Shown here piece by piece: positions 6,817-11,871 of a stretch of 11,871 bases of DNA. The stretch's first letter is position 1, and each line of letters begins with the position of its first letter. The notes below the pieces were generated by a model. It ran no database searches. It had not been told where the DNA came from and worked only from the letters and a program-made list of their open reading frames with translations. The translations under genes and the position numbers were made by a program. The stretch is from Bacillota bacterium. GTDB taxonomy: Bacteria; Vulcanimicrobiota; JAMDEM01. The stretch covers positions 1 through 11,871 of the forward strand of contig JAMDEM010000167.1 in assembly GCA_023486985.1 (NCBI GenBank), given 5' to 3'.

Positions 6817-7062
6817 AGACTTTTTTAATTAAATCATAAAGCCAAAAAAACTTTTGATGTATCTGGACAAAGAAAGGGCTTTATCCCTGTCAGCCATGTC
6901 TCAGAATATTGAACCGCGGAGCTTTCATCTGTAATTATTCAATTTTTAAAAATTCCCTTCTCTTTTAAAATTCTTATTTTTTCTCCCTCAAAGGAATGCA
7001 GGAGGCAAAGGATTTAAATGTGAAATAATAGAAATCTACTGCTACGTTTAATTAACAGGGGG
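6817..7062. other. divergent intergenic region between the HExxH gene and mcmA1
   Basis: No gene is supported here. For the minus strand a -10-like TATGAT lies at 6833-6838 without a good -35. For the plus strand a weak pair, TTGAAC (6909-6914) and AATTAT (6933-6938) with 18 bases between, is possible, as is a TAAAAT at 6966-6971. An AGGAGG at 7000-7005 precedes an ATG at 7018 that is followed at once by TGA, so it opens no gene. No riboswitch fold, including a cobalamin riboswitch, could be recognised by eye. Confidence 0.5.
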
Positions 7063-8724
7063 ATGGTAATAATTTCAGGCTCCGCAGAAAAAACATCAAA
7101 GAAAACCTGGCAGGAAAAATATAAAAAAGCCCGAGAAAGAAAAGAAAAATTTGAAACCTCTTCCGGGTTGAATCCTGAGCCGCTTTATACACCGGAAGAT
7201 AACACCGGTTTTAACCATGACGAAAAACTTGGATTTCCCGGCGAATTCCCTTATACCCGCGGCGTTCGAACAAACATGTACCGGGGAAGGCTCTGGACAA
7301 TGCGCCAGTTTTCAGGCTTAGCCACCGCCGGGGAAACTAACAAAAGATACCATTTCCTGCTGGAAAGGGGACAAACGGGCATTTCCGTTGCCTTTGACCT
7401 GCCCACCTTAATGGGCTATGATTCCGATGATTCCCACTCACTGGGAGAAGTTGGCAAATGCGGCGTGGCTATTGATACCCTTAAAGATATGGAAACGCTC
7501 TTTGACCGGATACCCCTTGAAAAAATTTCAACCTCAATGACAATAAACGGTCCTGCTTCAATTCTTTTTGCCATGTATATAGCGGTGGGCGAAAAACATG
7601 GAGTTTCTTCAAGAAAGCTCCAGGGTACAATCCAGAACGACATATTGAAAGAGTATATTGCCCAGAAATCGTGGATATTCCCGGTAGAACCTTCCATGAG
7701 GATAATCACCGATATTATGGAATTTTGCTCAAAAGAAGTTCCAAAGTGGAATACAATATCAATCAGCGGCTACCACATCAGGGAAGCCGGTTCCACCGCC
7801 CTTCAGGAGCTTGCCTTCACCCTGGCTGACGGCATGGCTTATGTGGAGGCAGGCATGAAAGCCGGGATGGACGTGGATGTTTTTGCCCCGAGATTGAGCT
7901 TTTTCTTTGACAGCCACAACAACTTTTTTGAAGAAATAGCCAAATTCCGGGCGGCAAGAAGAATCTGGGCAAAGAAAATGAAAAATGCATACGGAGCAAA
8001 GAAGCCCGAATCACTTCTGATGAGATTTCATACACAGACGGCAGGATGCACTTTAACCGCCCAGCAGCCGGAAAACAATATTGTGCGTGTGGCTTTTCAG
8101 GCATTGTCTGCAGTTCTGGGAGGAACACAGTCCCTTCACACAAATTCAATGGATGAGACACTGGCTCTTCCCACGGAAAAAGCCGTTCAAATTGCGTTGA
8201 GAACCCAGCAGGTTATTGCGTCAGAAACCGGGGTATCCGATACCATTGACCCCCTGGGCGGCTCTTACTACATTGAATATCTCACCGGCTGGTTTGAAGA
8301 AGAATGCGAAAAATATTTCAAGCAGATTGAAAAGCAGGGCGGCGTGATAGAAGCCATAAAGAAAGGTTTCTTCCAGAGGGAAATTGCAAAATCCGCTTAC
8401 AGCCATCAAAAAGCGGTAGAGAAAAAAGAGCAAATCATTGTGGGGCTAAATGATTATACCGAAGGCGACAGCCTTGAAATACCGCTGCTTAGAATTGACC
8501 CTGAATTTGAAGCCCAGCAGGTAAAGGAGCTTAAATCTTTAAAAGAATCAAGGGATAACATGAAGGTAAAAGAAACGCTTGAAAATATTAAAAACGCGGC
8601 TTCCTCAAAAGAAAATCTCATGCCGGTAATTCTTGAAGCAGTAAAAGCTTATGCAAGCCTGGGTGAAATTGCCCGGGCTTTAAAGGATGTTTTCGGCGTA
8701 TACAGAGAGCCGATAATTTTTTAA
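7063..8724 (+). CDS. mcmA1: methylmalonyl-CoA mutase, large (catalytic) subunit
   Basis: This subunit forms the substrate-binding TIM barrel of adenosylcobalamin-dependent methylmalonyl-CoA mutase, which interconverts (R)-methylmalonyl-CoA and succinyl-CoA. The 553-residue length is typical of the split enzyme, whose B12 domain is a separate protein. Motifs are PYTRGVRTNMYRGRLWTMRQ (63-82), GISVAFDLPTLMGYDSD (106-122), GTIQNDILKE (188-197), EPSMRII (209-215) and SISGYHIREAG (233-243). Tyr73, Arg213 and His238 correspond to the mutase Tyr89, Arg207 and His244. Isobutyryl-CoA and 2-hydroxyisobutyryl-CoA mutases replace the Tyr/Arg pair, so methylmalonyl-CoA specificity is favoured. The ATG at 7063 is the only reasonable start, yet its purine-rich AGGGGG (7057-7062) touches it with no spacer, which is unusual. 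It is the first gene of mcmA1-meaB-mcmA2-cobO. Confidence 0.96.
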   Translation: MVIISGSAEKTSKKTWQEKYKKARERKEKFETSSGLNPEPLYTPEDNTGFNHDEKLGFPGEFPYTRGVRTNMYRGRLWTMRQFSGLATAGETNKRYHFLLERGQTGISVAFDLPTLMGYDSDDSHSLGEVGKCGVAIDTLKDMETLFDRIPLEKISTSMTINGPASILFAMYIAVGEKHGVSSRKLQGTIQNDILKEYIAQKSWIFPVEPSMRIITDIMEFCSKEVPKWNTISISGYHIREAGSTALQELAFTLADGMAYVEAGMKAGMDVDVFAPRLSFFFDSHNNFFEEIAKFRAARRIWAKKMKNAYGAKKPESLLMRFHTQTAGCTLTAQQPENNIVRVAFQALSAVLGGTQSLHTNSMDETLALPTEKAVQIALRTQQVIASETGVSDTIDPLGGSYYIEYLTGWFEEECEKYFKQIEKQGGVIEAIKKGFFQREIAKSAYSHQKAVEKKEQIIVGLNDYTEGDSLEIPLLRIDPEFEAQQVKELKSLKESRDNMKVKETLENIKNAASSKENLMPVILEAVKAYASLGEIARALKDVFGVYREPIIF

Positions 8725-8725
8725 A

Positions 8726-9709
8726 ATGCAAAAAAAAGAAGCAATAGACAATTTGATAAACCGCCTTTTCTCTGGTGACAGGCTTGCTGCGGCAAGAATC
8801 ATGACTCTTATTGAAAATCAATCGCGCCATGGAGCATCAATTCTTTCCAAACTTCATCCAAAAACCGGACGCTCCTACCGCCTGGGAATCACCGGCCCGC
8901 CGGGCGCCGGAAAAAGCAGTCTTGTGGAGAAGCTTGCCCTGGAGGCAAGAAAAAGTAATTTCTCTGTGGGCATCATTGCCGTGGACCCCTCAAGTCCTTT
9001 TTCAGGCGGTGCCTTTCTTGGCGACAGGATAAGAATGCAGAATGTCACCCAGGATTCAGGGGTCTTCATGAGAAGCATGGCGACAAGGGGAAGCCTTGGG
9101 GGGCTGGCGCGTACAACGCAGGAAGTGGCTGATGTCCTTGATGCCTTTGGAAAGGACTTGATATTCATTGAAACTGTCGGCGTGGGCCAGTCCGAGCTGG
9201 ATGTGGTTAATGCCGTTGACACCACTGTGGTAGTTCTGGTGCCGGAATCAGGCGGGGGCATCCAGGCAATGAAGGCAGGCTTAATGGAGATAGCAAATAT
9301 TTTTGCGGTAAATAAATCCGACAGGCCCGGCTCCATGGAGCTTGCATCAGAAGTGGAAGAAGTTCTTAACCTCAATCCTGAAAATAAAAACTGGAGAGTA
9401 CCGGTAACCAGATGCAGCTGCCTCGAAGGCTGGGGGTATGAGGAGATTTTCAAGGAAATTCTTGCCCACAGGGAGCAAGTTATAAGTTCGGGAATTTTTA
9501 AAGAGAAAAGACTTCTCCAGGCAGAAGAAAAAATCAAGGAGCTGGTAAAGGCTTCTTTTGAAGAAGAAATATGGGGCAATCTTGAAAACCGGAAAACTTT
9601 AAAAAAGATGGCTGGACAAATCTCGGAAGGGAAGCTTGACCCATTTACGGCAGCGGGGAAATTCATAAGCAAAATCAAATTTTCTGCAGAAAAAAAAGGG
9701 AGTGAATGA
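8726..9709 (+). CDS. meaB: MeaB-family G3E GTPase, methylmalonyl-CoA mutase chaperone
   Basis: MeaB (also annotated ArgK) gates cobalamin loading of methylmalonyl-CoA mutase and protects it from inactivation, using GTP. The 327-residue protein has Walker A GPPGAGKSS (57-65), VDPSSPFSGGAFLGDRIRM (86-104) with Mg-binding and switch residues, ETVGVGQSE (149-157, the G3/switch segment) and the guanine-specificity motif NKSD (196-199). A C-terminal helical arm (about 255-327) resembles the MeaB dimerisation region. The gene begins one base after the mcmA1 stop with no strong ribosome site, so translational coupling is likely. Sitting between the two mutase subunit genes, its assignment as the mutase chaperone is secure; the old 'LAO/AO transport' name should not be used. 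Confidence 0.96.
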   Translation: MQKKEAIDNLINRLFSGDRLAAARIMTLIENQSRHGASILSKLHPKTGRSYRLGITGPPGAGKSSLVEKLALEARKSNFSVGIIAVDPSSPFSGGAFLGDRIRMQNVTQDSGVFMRSMATRGSLGGLARTTQEVADVLDAFGKDLIFIETVGVGQSELDVVNAVDTTVVVLVPESGGGIQAMKAGLMEIANIFAVNKSDRPGSMELASEVEEVLNLNPENKNWRVPVTRCSCLEGWGYEEIFKEILAHREQVISSGIFKEKRLLQAEEKIKELVKASFEEEIWGNLENRKTLKKMAGQISEGKLDPFTAAGKFISKIKFSAEKKGSE

Positions 9710-9774
9710 AATTATAATTAAACTGGGAGAGCCTGGAAATGGTTGTTCTCGCTTTGTACTCCCCTCGCAAAGTT

Positions 9775-9826
9775 GTCATTGCAAGAAGCGTTATCGGTGG
9801 CGAGCGAAACGCTGCAAATCAATCTC
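9775..9826 (+). repeat. dispersed-repeat-like hairpin element in the mcm operon
   Basis: The element starts with GTCATTGC and ends with CAATCTC. Between them TTGCAAGAAGCGTT (9779-9792) can fold onto AACGCTGCAA (9808-9817), with AGCGTT/AACGCT pairing perfectly and a four-base bulge before the TTGC/GCAA pairs. From memory, short intergenic repeats with TCATTGC…GCAATCTC ends are common in many bacterial genomes, and this looks like a degraded member. Only one clear copy is seen in this window. Confidence 0.45.
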
Positions 9827-9835
9827 AAAAATTTT

Positions 9836-9840
9836 GGAGG
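9836..9840 (+). promoter_or_regulatory. ribosome binding site that decides the mcmA2 start
   Basis: GGAGG stands five bases before ATG 9846 and excludes the longer open frame that begins at 9702. Confidence 0.8.
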
Positions 9841-9845
9841 TCATC

Positions 9846-10316
9846 ATGGAGCGCAAAATAAGCAAGCTTGTTTTGCGGAAGGATACTCCGCAGAAAAACT
9901 GCGGAGTCTTCAATCGCAAAATAAAAGTTCTCGTGGCAAAGCCCGGACTTGACGGGCATGACCGGGGCGCAAAAGTTGTGGCAAGAGCATTGAGGGATGC
10001 AGGCATGGAGATAATTTACACGGGCTTGCACCAGACGCCCGAGATGATTGCGGAAGCCGCAATACAGGAAGATGTGGATGTGGTTGCCCTTTCAATTCTT
10101 TCAGGCGCCCACATGACCATATTTCCAAAAGTTCAGGCTCTGCTTAAGGAAAAAGGCGCCGGTCATATTCTGATAAGCGGCGGAGGAATCATTCCAAAAG
10201 AAGACATGGAAGAACTTGAAAAAAAAGGGATTGGAAAACTTTTTGGTCCCGGCACCTCAACGGAAGAAATTATCACTTACTTAAAAAGCAATGTGAATCT
10301 GCAGGAAAGAGTTTAA
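9846..10316 (+). CDS. mcmA2: methylmalonyl-CoA mutase, small (B12-binding) subunit
   Basis: This subunit carries the cobalamin-binding domain that completes the split mutase. From ATG 9846 it has 156 residues. KVLVAKPGLDGHDRGAKVVARAL (27-49) includes the DxHxxG motif (36-41), whose His38 is the lower axial cobalt ligand. SILSGAH (83-89) and SGGGIIP (111-117) line the nucleotide tail pocket. The frame is open back to 9702, but GGAGG at 9836-9840 fixes the start here. Residues 6-26 are an extra 21-residue segment encoded by a palindromic insert. Without them the N-terminus would read MERKIKVLVAKPGLDGHDRG, the usual form for the family. The insert is in frame and upstream of the cobalamin site, so the protein is probably functional. 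Its stop overlaps the cobO start (TAATG). Confidence 0.95.
   Translation: MERKISKLVLRKDTPQKNCGVFNRKIKVLVAKPGLDGHDRGAKVVARALRDAGMEIIYTGLHQTPEMIAEAAIQEDVDVVALSILSGAHMTIFPKVQALLKEKGAGHILISGGGIIPKEDMEELEKKGIGKLFGPGTSTEEIITYLKSNVNLQERV
9852..9924 (+). repeat. in-frame palindromic insert within mcmA2, flanked by 10-base direct repeats
   Basis: CGCAAAATAA occurs at 9852-9861 and again at 9915-9924, exactly 63 bases (21 codons) apart. The DNA between contains an imperfect palindrome at 9871-9921: arms of 23 bases around an AAAAA loop, with 18 of 23 positions complementary and two more able to form G-U pairs in RNA. The inner nine base pairs (ACTCCGCAG/CTGCGGAGT) and the outer seven (TTTTGCG/CGCAAAA) are perfect. 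The layout fits insertion of a small palindromic element with duplication of its target, although a local duplication is also possible. Confidence 0.7.
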
Positions 10317-10852
10317 TGGAAGGAAAGAAACTTTTGAAAGGCTTAATCCATATTTACACCGGCGACGGAAAAGGAAAGACAACTGCGGCCATCGGACTGG
10401 GGGTTCGCGCCGCAGGACACGGCTTGAAAGTCTATATGATCCAGTTCATGAAAGGCAGAGTCAACTACGGCGAGCTGGAAACTATAAAATCAATCCCGGA
10501 TTTCACCATTATTCAATTTGGAAGGCCTGAGTTCGTTAATAAGGCAAATCCTGAAAAAATTGATATTGACGGAGCTGCTGATGCTTTACAGCATGCAAGG
10601 CAAATCATCTCAAGCGGAAAATATGATGTGGTGATTCTTGATGAAGTCAATGTGGCAGTCGACTTCGGATTAATTGCCGCTGAAGATGTTCTGGAAATTA
10701 TGCGGAAAAAACCCGCACAGGTCGAAATGATAATGACAGGAAGAAATGCAAAACAGGAATTTATTGAGGCGGCAGACCTAGTTACAGAAATGCGCGAAAT
10801 AAAGCATTATTATTCCAGCGGAATTGAAGCAAGACTTGGAATTGAATTTTAA
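10316..10852 (+). CDS. cobO: corrinoid (cob(I)yrinic acid a,c-diamide) adenosyltransferase, CobO/CobA type
   Basis: The enzyme transfers the adenosyl group of ATP to Co(I) corrinoids to make the adenosylcobalamin form that the mutase needs. The 178-residue protein has the family P-loop TGDGKGKTTAAIG (15-27), a Walker B-like YDVVILDEVN (103-112), TGRNA (141-145) and the C-terminal signature VTEMREIKHYY…GIEARLGIEF (156-178). It belongs to the CobA/CobO/BtuR family, not the unrelated PduO or EutT types. The start ATG overlaps the mcmA2 stop by one base, with AGGAAAG about seven bases upstream, so it is the fourth gene of the mutase operon. The context suggests that its main duty is to activate or salvage cofactor for this mutase. 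No other cobalamin synthesis gene is present in the window. Confidence 0.95.
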   Translation: MEGKKLLKGLIHIYTGDGKGKTTAAIGLGVRAAGHGLKVYMIQFMKGRVNYGELETIKSIPDFTIIQFGRPEFVNKANPEKIDIDGAADALQHARQIISSGKYDVVILDEVNVAVDFGLIAAEDVLEIMRKKPAQVEMIMTGRNAKQEFIEAADLVTEMREIKHYYSSGIEARLGIEF

Positions 10853-11060
10853 ACGCCTGTCTTTTGGTTCATGTAAGTCCAGTAATATTGTCCCTCTTTG
10901 TCCCTAATCTTCTCGACAGATTTTTTTGCAAAATGTATTAATCACCCTTCTTTTCTCCTCTCTTATCCGGGCTTTCAAAGGGAATTAAGCATTTGTTGCA
11001 AAACTATATTAAATAGTAATGTAAGAGATGCAATCTTTTGAAAAACAGGAGCATATTAGT
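10853..11060. other. intergenic region between cobO and hsdM
   Basis: No gene is seen in these 208 bases. A weak terminator candidate lies in the first half. TTGCAAAA followed closely by TATTAA occurs twice, at 10926-10941 and 10996-11012. These could be promoter elements or an operator pair upstream of hsdM, but neither gives a convincing -35/-10 pair at normal spacing. Confidence 0.4.
10906..10927 (+). terminator. possible weak terminator after cobO
   Basis: AATCT (10906-10910) can pair with AGATT (10918-10922) across a seven-base loop, and the right arm runs into a tract of T ending at 10927. It is in the right place to end the mutase operon, but the stem is only five AT-rich pairs. Confidence 0.3.
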
Positions 11061-11871
11061 ATGGCGAAAAATTCTTCTAATGGCGCAAATCTTGGTTTTG
11101 AACAGAAATTGTGGCTTACTGCTGATAAATTAAGAAGCAATATGGATGCCGCTGAATATAAGCATGTAGTTTTAGGCCTGATTTTCCTGAAGTATATTTC
11201 TGACGCTTTCAAGGAAGTTTATGAAGAATTAAAAAGAGATCCTGAAAAGCTTGCCGATCCTGAAGATACTGATGAGTACAGTTCAAGAAACATTTTCTGG
11301 GTTCCTCCTGAAGCAAGATGGGATTATTTACAGAAAAATGCAAAACAACCAACAATTGGCGGCTTGGTTGATAATGCGATGGATGCAATTGAGAGGGACA
11401 ATCCATCATTAAAAGGCGTTCTTCCGAAAAATTATGGCCGTCCCGCATTAGATAAACAGAGATTAGGCGAGTTAATAGATTTAATAGGAACAATCGGGCT
11501 TGGAGACAAAGAAAATAGAAGCAAAGATATTCTTGGAGGAGTTTATGAGTATTTTTTAGGGCAGTTTGCGGATGCGGAAGGAAAGAAAGGCGGACAATTC
11601 TATACTCCGAAATGTATTGTTAAATTATTAGTTGCTATGATTGAGCCATACAAAGGCAGAGTACTTGACCCTTGCTGCGGCTCCGGCGGGATGTTTGTAC
11701 ATTCGGAGAAATTTGTTCAGGAGCATGGCGGAAATATTGGAGACATTTCAATTTACGGACAGGAAAGCAACCAGACAACATGGCGTCTTGCAAATATGAA
11801 TTTAGCCATTCGTGGAATTGAGGCAAATATAAAATGGAACAACGAAGGAAGCTTTTTGAATGATGCGCACA
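11061..11871 (+). CDS. hsdM: type I restriction-modification DNA methyltransferase subunit M (N-terminal part)
   Basis: HsdM is the adenine methyltransferase subunit of a type I restriction-modification complex with HsdS and HsdR. The frame is open for 270 codons and leaves the window, so the C-terminus is missing. FEQKLWLTADKLRSNMDAAEYKHVVLGLIFLKYISD (13-48) is the typical HsdM N-terminal helical domain. GGQFYTP (177-183) precedes the catalytic domain, and VLDPCCGSGGMFV (201-213) is motif I for S-adenosylmethionine binding. YGQESNQTTWRLANMNLAI (232-250) follows as expected. The (N/D)PPF catalytic motif should lie just beyond the edge. ATG 11061 has CAGGAG at 11046-11051, nine bases upstream. 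hsdS and hsdR presumably follow outside the window. Codon use looks more AT-rich than in the mutase operon, consistent with a defence module acquired separately. Confidence 0.96.
   Translation, partial: MAKNSSNGANLGFEQKLWLTADKLRSNMDAAEYKHVVLGLIFLKYISDAFKEVYEELKRDPEKLADPEDTDEYSSRNIFWVPPEARWDYLQKNAKQPTIGGLVDNAMDAIERDNPSLKGVLPKNYGRPALDKQRLGELIDLIGTIGLGDKENRSKDILGGVYEYFLGQFADAEGKKGGQFYTPKCIVKLLVAMIEPYKGRVLDPCCGSGGMFVHSEKFVQEHGGNIGDISIYGQESNQTTWRLANMNLAIRGIEANIKWNNEGSFLNDAH

Larger units (their letters stand above)
9710..9845 (+). other. meaB-mcmA2 spacer with a repeat-like insertion
   Basis: The spacer is 136 bases in an otherwise tightly packed operon. The mcmA2 frame stays open through it back to 9702, but the resulting peptide (Cys/Arg-rich, e.g. 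CHCKKRYRWRAKRC) resembles no B12-domain leader, so it is treated as untranslated. The central part is a hairpin-forming repeat (see separate entry), and the last bases carry the mcmA2 ribosome site. Confidence 0.6.

Noticed and set aside
6996..7028. A ten-residue leader peptide upstream of mcmA1
   Set aside because: Its ATG has no spaced ribosome site, it encodes no run of a regulatory amino acid, and no attenuator-like hairpins follow it.
8875..9678. A 267-codon open frame on the minus strand opposite meaB
   Set aside because: It lies wholly antisense to a gene with intact family motifs, its translation is Ser/Pro-rich and shows no domain, and it has no ribosome site. It is a shadow frame.
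9702..9845. A longer mcmA2 beginning at 9702 (48 extra residues)
   Set aside because: The extra residues are Cys/Arg-rich and match no leader of this family, the region contains a repeat-like hairpin, and a good ribosome site points to ATG 9846.
1..11871. CRISPR array, tRNA, rRNA or complete insertion sequence
   Set aside because: No regularly spaced repeats, cloverleaf or rRNA-like segments, and no transposase reading frame were seen on either strand.

Overview
The window reads as bacterial chromosome of moderate GC content. A CIRCE operator in front of groES, Shine-Dalgarno sequences of the AGGAGG type and standard TAA/TAG stops all point to a bacterium. The split methylmalonyl-CoA mutase and the Thermotoga-type DAHP synthase (with an N-terminal ferredoxin-like domain) do not settle the phylum. 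I cannot name the organism from this sequence.

Layout: everything left of about 6.8 kb is on the minus strand and everything right of about 7.06 kb is on the plus strand, so the 246-base gap at 6817-7062 is a divergent intergenic region. Minus strand, in transcription order: a secreted HExxH putative metallopeptidase; trpF; trpB; a roughly 300-base non-coding spacer; an AAA+/DUF4143 ATPase; trpA; aroF (DAHP synthase). Next come a CIRCE-controlled promoter, groS, and the start of groL. The groL frame meets a stop at codon 63, just before the window edge.

Plus strand: mcmA1 (mutase large subunit), meaB (GTPase chaperone of the mutase), mcmA2 (B12-binding small subunit) and cobO (corrinoid adenosyltransferase). 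These form a tight operon that supplies the mutase, its protector and its cofactor-finishing enzyme. After a 208-base gap, the first 270 codons of a type I restriction-modification methyltransferase (hsdM) run off the right edge.

The metabolic genes form two coherent groups: the end of tryptophan synthesis together with the first shikimate-pathway step, and B12-dependent methylmalonyl-CoA/succinyl-CoA interconversion. The most unusual features are three. (1) mcmA2 carries an in-frame 63-base insert near its start that forms a long palindrome and is bracketed by 10-base direct repeats; deleting it restores the usual protein N-terminus. (2) An ATPase gene splits the normally adjacent trpB-trpA pair. 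(3) groL carries an in-frame nonsense codon. I found no CRISPR array, tRNA, rRNA or complete insertion sequence, and no gene set that I would call a new multi-gene system.
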